Part shown: positions 1 to 5,814 of the stretch, in pieces
Numbering within the stretch: position 1 is the stretch's first letter
Layout: each line of letters begins with the position of its first letter
Assembly: GCA_050730675.1 (NCBI GenBank)
Contig: JBOHNM010000131.1
Span: 1 to 11,644 of the forward strand
Direction of reading: 5' to 3'
Origin: JBOHNM01 sp050730675
GTDB lineage: Bacteria; Planctomycetota; Phycisphaerae; Phycisphaerales; UBA1924
DNA: 11,644 nt
Notes under the pieces: generated by a model
The model's input: the letters and a program-made list of their open reading frames with translations, nothing else
Told to the model about the DNA's origin: nothing
Database searches by the model: none
Translations under genes and position numbers: made by a program

Positions 1-2
1 CG

Positions 3-137
3 GTCGTGAGACCCATCCACGGTTACTTGCAGCACGATGAAGACAGCGCAGGCTGGGCCGTCGTTATTCAGTGGGTGAATCCCGATTCTCCACCACCACC
101 CCAATTCGATCTCAGAAAATTGAAGCCGGCATTCTAA
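3..137 (+). CDS. C-terminal end of an unrecognised protein (partial)
   Basis: An open frame enters from the left edge and runs 44 codons to a TAA at 135-137. The peptide reads like a genuine protein tail: it has several aromatic residues (GWAVVIQWVNPD), a short proline run and a basic/hydrophobic end (RKLKPAF). I do not recognise the family, and too little is present to assign a function. Codon third positions are more A/T-rich than in most genes further right. No terminator follows directly on the + strand. The frame could be chance, because only 135 bases are visible. Confidence 0.45.
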   Translation, partial: VVRPIHGYLQHDEDSAGWAVVIQWVNPDSPPPPQFDLRKLKPAF

Positions 138-393
138 GGCAGAATCAACTTGATTCTTCGGATATGTCGGCCCGAGCGTTAGGACCGTTGGCCGAACGAT
201 CTTCAACGGAGTCCGCCGGTCGCATTGTTGACGGTGGCCGGCAATCCTCCGCCATTGTTCCAAGACGATGTCGAGGCCGATGAGACGCTTGTGGCGCGGA
301 GTGCCGTTCTGGGCGATAAACCGCCGATCACGCCACTGAGCAGCGAATCTTCGAGCTGCCGATTGGACGGCGAAACCCTCGTCCCCTGCATGA
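138..393. other. Gene-free stretch left of tRNA-Ser copy 1
   Basis: No convincing gene is seen. A + frame is open from 183 onwards and gives a moderately protein-like peptide around 225-390, but it continues straight through the terminator hairpin and the tRNA gene, so it is unlikely to be a functional gene. It could be a remnant of an older coding region; that is only a guess. Confidence 0.4.
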
Positions 394-422
394 GAAAACC
401 CTTCGACGTGCTTGTCGAAGGG
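394..422 (-). terminator. Rho-independent terminator of tRNA-Ser copy 1
   Basis: On the - strand a perfect 9-bp stem (CCCTTCGAC / GTCGAAGGG, positions 399-407 and 414-422) with a 6-base loop is followed by TTTTCTC (398 downwards). It lies about 18 bases past the 3' end of the tRNA at 440-525. Position and form fit an intrinsic terminator for that transcript. The sequence is unrelated to the terminator of the second tRNA copy. Confidence 0.75.
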
Positions 423-439
423 CTCCTCACGAAAGAAAG

Positions 440-525
440 CGGAGAGGGGGGATTCGAACCCCCGAAACGGTTGCCCGTTTACGCGATTTCCAGCCGCGTT
501 CCTTCAGCCTCTCGGACACCTCTCC
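440..525 (-). tRNA. tRNA-Ser (anticodon GGA), copy 1, one base short
   Basis: Read on the - strand this is a type II tRNA. The acceptor starts GGAGAGG, the anticodon loop is CTGGAAA with GGA at 491-489, the long variable arm is AAACGG-GCAA-CCGTTT, and the T-loop is TTCGAAT. The discriminator base is G (440), as in bacterial tRNA-Ser, and CCA is not encoded. The anticodon stem is CGCGG/TCGCG, so its innermost pair is G-U. The 3' strand of the T-stem plus acceptor is only 11 bases (six C, then TCTCC), whereas the 5' strands need 12. One pair of the coaxial stack is therefore missing compared with the copy at 2127-2213. The gene may be weakly functional or decaying; a sequencing error in the G run could give the same picture. 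Confidence 0.88.
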
Positions 526-539
526 GGAAGGTGGGCGGA

Positions 540-545
540 AGTGTG
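540..545 (-). promoter_or_regulatory. Candidate -10 box of tRNA-Ser copy 1
   Basis: The - strand hexamer CACACT ends 14 bases before the tRNA 5' end. It sits in a block (GGGCGGAAGTGT on the + strand) that is also found upstream of the second tRNA copy, so the duplication carried promoter DNA with it. Its first base is C where the other copy has the consensus T. No clear -35 box is seen. Confidence 0.35.
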
Positions 546-623
546 GAGGGTGCGGGCGGGGAGGTCGGACGCGGTGGCGGGGCGGAGGGACATGGGAGAG
601 GGTAGAGTGGTGGGACAAGGGCG

Positions 624-642
624 AGCGTGGTGCGATCACGCT
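624..642. promoter_or_regulatory. Inverted repeat upstream of the hydrolase gene
   Basis: AGCGTG (624-629) and CACGCT (637-642) form 6-bp arms around a 7-base spacer, ending 28 bases before the hydrolase start codon. The size and place would suit an operator or a small 5'-UTR hairpin. Arms this short can occur by chance in GC-rich DNA, so support is weak. Confidence 0.25.
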
Positions 643-670
643 TGCATAGCGTCAGACCTGGGAAGTCATC

Positions 671-1984
671 ATGAACATGCACAGGCGACAGTTCAATCTT
701 GGGGCAACGGGACTGCTCGCCGGCCTGGCCGTGGCGGGGGGAGCCCGGGCGCAGGACACTCGGGTGCCCGGCGTGAAACCGGCCGCCGGTTCACCCCGCC
801 ACTCCTTCTTCAGGAACTCAACATTCGAGATGATCTTTTTGACCAGCCTTGGTCGGGCGTATTACTCGGGGGGGAATGTCGGCAAGGTCCTCTACCTGAC
901 GACACAGGTCGAGGACGGCAACTTCGAGAGCGCGTATCAGGCGTTCAAGAAGGCGGGGGATGAAGCGCGCGAACTGGCCAAGGATTCGGAGCGACGAGGC
1001 CACCGAGAGAGCGCCCGACAGGCGTATCTCTGGGCACAGAATTTTTATGACAGCGCCATGTACTTTGTTGACGGCTCGTCGGACCCGAGCCGCCTGGTTC
1101 CGACCTGGGAGCTGCTCGACGAATGCTGGCTTGCGGGCGCTCGGTTGTTTAACCCGCCGATCGAGCAGGTCGAGATTCCGTACGAGGGCGCCACGCTCCG
1201 CGGGTTCTTCATGCGCGGCCCGGGCGCGAGCGGCAAGCGTCCGCTGCTGATCCTGTGCAACGGCAGCGACGGCTCGCTCCTGGACATGTGGCTGTGGGGC
1301 GGGACCGGTGCGACGGCGCGCGGGTACGACTGTCTGACGTTCGACGGGCCCGGGCAGGGGTACGCGTTGTGGAAGCAGAAGCTCTTCTTCCGTTCCGACT
1401 GGGAGAAGGTGATTTCCCCGGTGGTTGATTACGCGCTGGCCCGGCCCGAGGTCGATCCCAAGCGGATCGCCATCCAGGGGATCAGCCAGGGCGGGTATTG
1501 GGTGCCGCGGGCGGTGGCGTTCGAGCGGCGGATCGCGGCGGCGATCGCGGATCCGGGCGTAGTGGATGTCTCAAGCTCGTGGACGAAGAGTCTGCCGGCT
1601 CCGCTTATCGGCTTGCTCAACGCGGGGAAGAAGGAGGACTTCGACGCGTACATGGCCAAAAGCATGGACGCGGCCACCAAGGCCAACCTGAACTTCCGCA
1701 TGCGGCCGTACGGCGTCACGTCGTACTACGACGTATATAAAGCGACCATGCAATATTCTCTCGAGGATGTGGCGGGGAGAATCCAGTGCCCGATGCTCAT
1801 CACCTCGCCGGTGAACGAGGCGTATTGGCCTGGGCAATCGCAGCGCTTGTACGACCTGCTGCGTTCGCCCAAGACGTTGGTTCCATTTACGGAGAGCGAC
1901 GGAGCGGATCTTCACTGCGAGCCCCAGGCGCCGGGGTTGCGCGACCTAAGAGTTTTCAACTGGCTTGATGAAGTATTGAAGTGA
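671..1984 (+). CDS. Tat-exported alpha/beta hydrolase (FrsA / pseudooxynicotine-hydrolase-like)
   Basis: A 437-aa protein with a Tat-type signal: MHRRQF followed by a hydrophobic stretch and an AGGARAQ cleavage region near residue 27, so it should act outside the cytoplasm. Residues about 50-170 are a helical region like the N-terminal/cap segment of FrsA and 2,6-dihydroxypseudooxynicotine hydrolase relatives. The alpha/beta-hydrolase core follows (VEIPYEGATLRGFF, then LILCNGSDG). The nucleophile elbow is GISQGG with Ser272, and a likely catalytic His415 lies in DLHCEP. The expected acid position reads SPVNEAYWP, so Glu383 may replace the usual Asp. The substrate cannot be told: esterase, peptidase-like and C-C hydrolase activities all occur in this superfamily. 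The ATG at 671 follows GGAAG at 661-665; a second ATG at 677 is the alternative start. Codon endings are more mixed than in neighbouring genes, and the gene sits between two tRNA-Ser copies, so acquisition by transfer is possible. Confidence 0.85.
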   Translation: MNMHRRQFNLGATGLLAGLAVAGGARAQDTRVPGVKPAAGSPRHSFFRNSTFEMIFLTSLGRAYYSGGNVGKVLYLTTQVEDGNFESAYQAFKKAGDEARELAKDSERRGHRESARQAYLWAQNFYDSAMYFVDGSSDPSRLVPTWELLDECWLAGARLFNPPIEQVEIPYEGATLRGFFMRGPGASGKRPLLILCNGSDGSLLDMWLWGGTGATARGYDCLTFDGPGQGYALWKQKLFFRSDWEKVISPVVDYALARPEVDPKRIAIQGISQGGYWVPRAVAFERRIAAAIADPGVVDVSSSWTKSLPAPLIGLLNAGKKEDFDAYMAKSMDAATKANLNFRMRPYGVTSYYDVYKATMQYSLEDVAGRIQCPMLITSPVNEAYWPGQSQRLYDLLRSPKTLVPFTESDGADLHCEPQAPGLRDLRVFNWLDEVLK

Positions 1985-2086
1985 GTTGAGCATCCCCGTC
2001 GGTTCCGCGCAGGATGCGACCTCTCACTTTTCAGACAGATGTCGCTCGCAAGACCTGCAAGCCCTTCGGGAAACTCTCGTAATCCA

Positions 2087-2121
2087 CGAAAAAGCCCCGA
2101 GGCCGAACAGGCTCGGGGCTT
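2087..2121 (-). terminator. Rho-independent terminator of tRNA-Ser copy 2
   Basis: On the - strand a 10-bp stem AAGCCCCGAG / CTCGGGGCTT (2121-2112 and 2101-2092) with a 10-base loop runs into a T tract at 2093-2089. It starts 6 bases beyond the tRNA discriminator base. This is a strong intrinsic terminator for the tRNA. Lacking a T tract on the + strand, it would stop hydrolase transcripts poorly. Confidence 0.85.
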
Positions 2122-2126
2122 GGAAG

Positions 2127-2213
2127 CGGAGAGGGGGGGATTCGAACCCCCGAAACGGTTGCCCGTTTACGCGATTTCCAGTCGCGTTCCTTCAGCCTCT
2201 CGGACACCTCTCC
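2127..2213 (-). tRNA. tRNA-Ser (anticodon GGA), copy 2, canonical
   Basis: This - strand type II tRNA matches the copy at 440-525 except for two changes. The anticodon stem is CGCGA/TCGCG with full Watson-Crick pairing, and the 3' strand has seven C before TCTCC. The acceptor GGAGAGG/CCTCTCC (7 bp) and the T-stem GGGGG/CCCCC (5 bp) therefore both close. Anticodon GGA is at 2179-2177, the variable arm is AAACGG-GCAA-CCGTTT, the discriminator is G (2127), and CCA is not encoded. It reads UCC and UCU codons. It has both a better -10 box and a strong terminator, so it is probably the main working gene of the pair. Confidence 0.96.
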
Positions 2214-2229
2214 AGGTGTGAAGGGCGGA

Positions 2230-2235
2230 AGTGTA
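2230..2235 (-). promoter_or_regulatory. Candidate -10 box of tRNA-Ser copy 2
   Basis: TACACT on the - strand ends 16 bases before the tRNA 5' end, inside the upstream block shared with copy 1. It matches TATAAT at four of six positions. The region where a -35 box would lie (about 2253-2258) has only a poor match. Confidence 0.45.
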
Positions 2236-2367
2236 GAGGCGAAGGGGGGGATAGGCGAGCGGGCGGAGGGGGTGGGTGGAAAGGCTGGTTTGGTGCAAGG
2301 ATTGCGGTTGAGATGCTTTGACGGCGCGGCGCGTGGGGGGACGGCGTGTGGGTGGTTAGGGAGACAG

Positions 2368-2522
2368 GGTTGGCGTGACGGCACGGGATGGATACGGATC
2401 GCAGCCTTTGGCTGCTCAGCGGAGAAGTGTGGATGCGCTTCGCGAGGATTCGTTTTCCACGGGTTGCGCGGCTGGCCGCTCCACCATGGCTACGTTCGCG
2501 GGCCTCTTCGGGGCTTGGGACG
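2368..2522. repeat. Long structured intergenic repeat, copy A
   Basis: This block of about 155 bases recurs imperfectly at 2770-2933, offset by about 407 bases. The best-conserved core is GAGAAGTGTGGATGCGCTTC (2422-2441) with flanking GATCGCAGCC and CCACGGGTTGCGCGGC. Four potential hairpins occur in order: GCAGCC/GGCTGC (2401-2415), GTGGA/TCCAC (2429-2460, with an inner GCG/CGC pair), GCGG/CCGC (2468-2479), and GCCTC/GGGGC (2502-2514). Short open frames across it look like by-products. Its function is unknown; it resembles a lineage-specific interspersed repeat or a non-autonomous element. Confidence 0.75.
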
Positions 2523-2584
2523 GAATTCACCCGCAAGCTGGGGAAGCGAGTTCAAGCACAAGGGGCTCAAGCCTGGCGGAGCGA

Positions 2585-2602
2585 AGCCCGTTGAAACGGG
2601 CT
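2585..2602. repeat. REP-like hairpin 1
   Basis: AGCCCGT (2585-2591), loop TGAA, ACGGGCT (2596-2602): a perfect 7-bp stem. The loop is TTCA on the - strand, the same as in the two palindromes at 2646-2663 and 2676-2697. Confidence 0.6.
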
Positions 2603-2645
2603 GGAGATTCCAAGGCTGGAATAGGTAGATGTGGGCGTTCGATGA

Positions 2646-2668
2646 CCACCGCTGAAGCGGTGGCCTAC
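2646..2668 (-). repeat. REP-like palindrome 2 with GTAG head
   Basis: On the - strand the tetranucleotide GTAG (2668-2665) comes one base before a perfect 7-bp hairpin CCACCGC-TTCA-GCGGTGG (2663-2646). A GTAG-type head followed by a hairpin is the known layout of REP sequences mobilised by REP-associated tyrosine transposases (RAYTs). No such transposase is in the window, so membership of that class is inferred from form alone. Confidence 0.6.
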
Positions 2669-2675
2669 GAGCGAG

Positions 2676-2697
2676 CAAGGCCGCTGAAGCGGCCTTG
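2676..2697. repeat. REP-like palindrome 3
   Basis: CAAGGCCGC (2676-2684), loop TGAA, GCGGCCTTG (2689-2697): a perfect 9-bp stem only 7 bases from the GTAG head of the preceding palindrome. The pair is arranged like a REP doublet. It could also end transcripts, but no T tract follows on either strand. Confidence 0.6.
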
Positions 2698-2705
2698 AAA
2701 GGCAG

Positions 2706-2745
2706 CACCATGGCCCGGTTTTCGGCGTTGCCTTCGGGGCTGGGG
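2706..2745. repeat. Partial third copy of the structured repeat (right end)
   Basis: CACCATGGC at 2706-2714 and TTCGGGGCTGGGGA at 2732-2745 align with the right end of copy A (CACCATGGC at 2482-2490, then TTCGGGGCTTGGGA at 2507-2520), with changes in between. The rest of the repeat is absent, so this looks like a truncated copy between the two long ones. Confidence 0.5.
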
Positions 2746-2769
2746 AAAGGTGAAATGCTGAGCGGTGCA

Positions 2770-2933
2770 GGTTTGGCGCGACGGCGAGGGGAGGATGGGA
2801 ACAGATCGCAGCCTGCGGCTGCTCTGCAGAGAAGTGTGGATGCGCTTCGCGAGGGAGCTTTCCACGGGTTGCGCGGCGGGGCGCCGCTGCACCCGGGGCT
2901 ACGTTCGGTCGCCCCGTCGGGGCTTCGGAAGGG
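2770..2933. repeat. Long structured intergenic repeat, copy B
   Basis: This is the partner of the block at 2368-2522. The matching hairpins are GCAGCC/GGCTGC (2808-2822, loop changed from TTT to TGC), GTGGA/TCCAC (2836-2865), GCGGCG/CGCCGC (2873-2887, a longer stem than in copy A), and GCCCC/GGGGC (2911-2923, where a U-G pair of copy A becomes C-G). Changes fall mostly in loops or keep pairing. It ends 20 bases beyond the stop codon of the PAP2 gene, so it lies in that gene's 3' region and may affect the end of its transcript. Confidence 0.75.
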
Positions 2934-2952
2934 TGCGTGACAGACGGTGCGG

Positions 2953-3768
2953 TCAGGCGAGCCAGCGGGTTTCGGGCTTACCGGTGAGTTTGTCGTAGAG
3001 CTTTGAGCCCCACTGCCAGCGGGTGAGGGCTGTGCCGACGACGAGGCCGACGGTGGCGCCGGCGATGATGTCGGTGAGGTAGTGGGCGTCGAAGACGAGG
3101 CGGCCGGCGGCGACGATGGCGGCGAGGGTGTAGAAGAGGGGGCGGAGGCGCGGGTACATCGCGCCGAGGGCGGCGGCGAGGGCGACGGCGGCGGCGGTGT
3201 GGTTGGAGGGCATGGACCAGAGCGAGGCGGCGTCGCGCTTCCAGAACTCCCAGGCGTGCATGAGGACGGGCTTGTCGCCGCCACTATGGACGATCGGGTA
3301 GCTGCCGAAGGGGCCGAGGAAGCGGTCGGGGTCCTCGAAGCGCGGGCGGACGCGGCCGATGAGCATCTTGAGGATCCAGGACGTGAGCGCGGCGGCGCCG
3401 ACGGCCAGGAGCGCATCGCAGAGGCGGGCGCGGAGGTGCGGGGTCTGGAGCCAGACGATGACGGCGATGATGACGATGGAGCTGATCGCACCGAACTGCT
3501 GGAGGGCGAGCCATTCGCGGCGAACATCGCCGGGGAGCTTGTCGCCAGAGGGAATGAGGCCGGCGAGCCATGCATCGAGCGGGTGGAGGAAGATGACAGC
3601 GAGCAGGCCAATGGTCAGAGGCCAGAACCACCAGCGCTGGTCAGGGGTGTTGACCCAGCGCCAGACGTCGATCCACGGGCGCGACCAAGAGAATGGCTGA
3701 TGCGCGCTTTGCTTGGGCGCGGCAGGGTCGAGCGCAGGTTGACTGGGGGCGTTATCCTCGCGGGGCAT
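2953..3768 (-). CDS. PAP2-family membrane phosphatase
   Basis: A 271-aa integral membrane phosphatase with all three PAP2 signature motifs: K134-x6-R141-P142 (KMLIGRVRP), P187-S-N-H190 (the usual PSGH with Asn for Gly) and R223-x5-H229-x3-D233 (RLVFDAHYLTD). H190 should be the proton donor and H229 the nucleophile. Hydrophobic segments lie near 50-62, 95-107, 117-133, 190-205, 211-222 and 231-248. Such enzymes remove phosphate from lipid phosphates such as phosphatidic acid or undecaprenyl diphosphate, with the active site facing outwards; the substrate here is not determined. The frame is open up to 3876 with earlier ATGs at 3780, 3789 and 3876, but those lengthen the overlap with the opposite gene and add a low-complexity tail. 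I chose the ATG at 3768, which is uncertain. The Pro/Ala-rich first 25 residues look like a cytoplasmic tail. The gene is divergent from the membrane glycosyltransferase beside it. Confidence 0.88.
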   Translation of the reverse strand: MPREDNAPSQPALDPAAPKQSAHQPFSWSRPWIDVWRWVNTPDQRWWFWPLTIGLLAVIFLHPLDAWLAGLIPSGDKLPGDVRREWLALQQFGAISSIVIIAVIVWLQTPHLRARLCDALLAVGAAALTSWILKMLIGRVRPRFEDPDRFLGPFGSYPIVHSGGDKPVLMHAWEFWKRDAASLWSMPSNHTAAAVALAAALGAMYPRLRPLFYTLAAIVAAGRLVFDAHYLTDIIAGATVGLVVGTALTRWQWGSKLYDKLTGKPETRWLA

Positions 3769-5671
3769 GCTGGGTCGCATTGTGGACATGGTGGTGGCGG
3801 ACGCGAGGTCGTGGCGCAGCGGCGGGGTGTGGCTGGTGCTGCTGTGCGTGGCAGTGTATGTGCCCGGGCTGTTCAACCTGCCCCCGGTGGACCGGGATGA
3901 GTCGCGGTTTGCGCAGGCGAGCCGGCAGATGTTCGAGGCGGCGGCGCTGCCGCGGGAGAAGCTGGACCCGGCGATGCACGGGGGCGGGTGGGCGGTGCCG
4001 ATGGTGCAGGGGGTGGAGAGGCTGAATAAGCCGCCGCTGATTTATTGGGTGCAGGTGTGCAGCGGATGGGTGTTTACGGCGGGTGACCCGCTGCGGGATG
4101 CGGTGTGGATGTACCGCGTGCCGTCTGCACTGGCGGCGGTGTTCAGCGTGCTGGGAACGTGGCGGATTGGTTGCCGCATGTTCGATCCGCGGGCGGCGTG
4201 GATCGGCGCAGCGATGCTGGCGATGTGCCCGATGGTGGCGTGGGATGCACACCAGGCGCGGGCGGACCAGTTGCTCTTGGCAACGGTGGTGGCGGCGCAG
4301 GGGTGTTTGTGGGTGGTGTGGAAGCGGACGGATGGGGGGCGGGCGCTGCGGGGGGGCACGGCGGGGAAGAGCGGGACTATGGGGTGGGCGGGGTGGTTTT
4401 GGGTATCGATCGCGGCGGGGGTGATGGCGAAGGGGCCGATCACGCCGCTGATCGCGGGTTTGACGGTGGCCATGCTGGGGGTGGTGACGGGGCGGTGGCG
4501 GTGGGTGCGGGCACTGCGGGTGGAATTGGGGCTGCCGCTGGCGGTGCTGATGATCGCGCCGTGGGTGATGGCGGTAGCGGACCACAAGGGGGGCCTCGGG
4601 GCGTATGCCACGATCGTGTGGAACGAGACGATCGGGCGGAGCACGACGCCGAAGGAGGGGCACTGGGGGCCGCCGGGGTATCACACGGTTCTGCTGCCGA
4701 TCCTGCTGTGGCCGGGGAGCCTGATGTTGGCGCCGGCGCTGTGGCTGGCGGTGAAGCGCGGGTGGCCGCGGAAGCGGGCGAGGGCGGGGGCGGTTACGGG
4801 GATGTCGCGGGCGCGGCGGCCGGACGAGACGGTGGACCTGGAGGTGGTGGAGGCGAGCACGCCGCGGTGGTGGCAGCGGCGCGAGGGACGCGGGGCGGAG
4901 TTGTTTCTGCTGGCGTGGATCCTGCCGGCGTGGGTGGTGTTCGAGGCGATCGGGACGAAACTCCCCCACTACCCGATGCCGCTGTACCCGGCGGTGGCGC
5001 TGCTTTGTGGACGGGCGCTGCTGGTGGCGGAAGAGGGCGGGGTGTGGTGGCTGGGGCGCAAGTGGGCGGTGCGGGCACTGAATGGGTGGGTGGTGCTGGG
5101 GATCGGGCTGTGCGTGGCGCTGCTGGCGGTGAGTTTCTTTGCGTTCTGGGAGACGGCGCTGGGGAGCGGGACGGCGCCGTTCGGGGCGGTGTTCGCCTTC
5201 GGCGCCGCGGCGATGATTGGGTGGGCGTGGATGCGGATGCGGGCGGGGACGTTTGTGGGAGCGTGGCGGTGGGCGGCGGGGGCGTGCGTGGTGCTGCTAC
5301 TCGGGTTGAACCAGTTTGTGCTGCCGCCGGTGCTGGGGTTCAGCGAGCGGCTGACAGCGGAGTTGGAGCGGCATGGGGGTGATGTGGGGCGCGGCGAGCG
5401 GCCGGTGGCGCTGGTGGGATATCACGAAGACAGCATGCTGTTCCTGACGCGCGGGAAGGCGCAGCGGGTGGGCGGGGATAGGGAGCATCTGGAGGCCGTG
5501 AAGGCGTGGATGGAGGCGAACCAGAATGGGCTGGTGGTGGTGCCCGCGGAATGGTGGGACAAGGCGTGGGTGTGGAAGTCGGCGGGGGACCGGAGCGAGA
5601 CGATCCGGGCGGGGTTCAATATCGCGAAGGGGCGGATCGAGAAGCTGGTGATTCTGGAGCGGGAGAGGTGA
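3767..5671 (+). CDS. ArnT/PMT-type membrane glycosyltransferase (GT83/GT39-like)
   Basis: A 634-aa multi-pass protein. After the first membrane segment (about 20-35) comes the catalytic-loop signature VDRDESRFAQASRQM with D42/D44/E45, then ERLNKPPLIYW (84-94), a hallmark of ArnT-like enzymes. About ten more hydrophobic segments follow, including the family motif TKLPHYPMPLYP (397-408). The C-terminal part from about 530 is a soluble, probably periplasmic domain. These enzymes move a sugar from a polyprenyl-phosphate carrier onto lipid A or proteins outside the inner membrane; donor and acceptor are not predictable here. The length is somewhat above the roughly 550 aa of ArnT. The ATG at 3767 shares its CATG with the opposite gene's start; the ATG at 3788 (M8) is an alternative. 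The PAP2 neighbour is consistent with shared polyprenyl-lipid chemistry. Codons end heavily in G. Confidence 0.88.
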   Translation: MLGRIVDMVVADARSWRSGGVWLVLLCVAVYVPGLFNLPPVDRDESRFAQASRQMFEAAALPREKLDPAMHGGGWAVPMVQGVERLNKPPLIYWVQVCSGWVFTAGDPLRDAVWMYRVPSALAAVFSVLGTWRIGCRMFDPRAAWIGAAMLAMCPMVAWDAHQARADQLLLATVVAAQGCLWVVWKRTDGGRALRGGTAGKSGTMGWAGWFWVSIAAGVMAKGPITPLIAGLTVAMLGVVTGRWRWVRALRVELGLPLAVLMIAPWVMAVADHKGGLGAYATIVWNETIGRSTTPKEGHWGPPGYHTVLLPILLWPGSLMLAPALWLAVKRGWPRKRARAGAVTGMSRARRPDETVDLEVVEASTPRWWQRREGRGAELFLLAWILPAWVVFEAIGTKLPHYPMPLYPAVALLCGRALLVAEEGGVWWLGRKWAVRALNGWVVLGIGLCVALLAVSFFAFWETALGSGTAPFGAVFAFGAAAMIGWAWMRMRAGTFVGAWRWAAGACVVLLLGLNQFVLPPVLGFSERLTAELERHGGDVGRGERPVALVGYHEDSMLFLTRGKAQRVGGDREHLEAVKAWMEANQNGLVVVPAEWWDKAWVWKSAGDRSETIRAGFNIAKGRIEKLVILERER

Positions 5672-5690
5672 TGGCGTCTCGACAGAGATG

Positions 5691-5785
5691 TTTCACCATG
5701 GAGTACACGGAGTGGCACGGAGTTGATGCAGAAGGCGGGAAGGCGGAGTGGTACACAGAGGACGCAGAGAACACGGAGGGGAAAG
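5691..5785. repeat. Interspersed 'CACGGAG/ACAGAGG' repeat
   Basis: The stretch contains TTTCACCATGGAGTACACGG, GTGGCACGGAG, ACACAGAGGACGCAGAGA and ACACGGAGG. This is the style of a repeat seen between genes in many unrelated bacteria, usually noticed through spurious translations such as LCVLCVPLRL on the opposite strand. It lies between the glycosyltransferase stop and truB. It is in frame with truB, which lengthens the apparent truB frame without being part of the protein. Its role and mobility are unknown to me. Confidence 0.65.
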
Positions 5786-5814
5786 CAAGAAGGGCGTTGG
5801 TGGTGAATACACGT

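Noticed and set aside
225..605. + strand frame of 126 codons
   Set aside because: It runs through a terminator hairpin and a tRNA gene, and its second half is tRNA sequence.
427..639. - strand open frame across tRNA-Ser copy 1, ending in a GVRIPP-type peptide
   Set aside because: The conserved part is the translation of the tRNA-Ser gene itself, a well-known annotation artefact. The same applies to 2031-2384.
440..2213. Integrase-type attL/attR pair
   Set aside because: The whole tRNA with promoter DNA is duplicated, not a 3' segment, and no integrase or excisionase gene lies between the copies.
2368..2933. CRISPR array
   Set aside because: The repeats are about 155 bases, only two plus a fragment, with no short regular spacers and no cas genes.
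2490..3611. - strand frame of 373 codons rich in Ser and Pro
   Set aside because: It is out of frame within the PAP2 gene, which has full family motifs, and then runs across repeats. Long open frames are expected in GC-rich DNA.
3752..4969. - strand 405-codon frame and + strand frame 4105-5382
   Set aside because: Both are low-complexity shadows (Arg/Pro/His-rich and Gly/Ala-rich) of the membrane glycosyltransferase, whose motifs are unambiguous.
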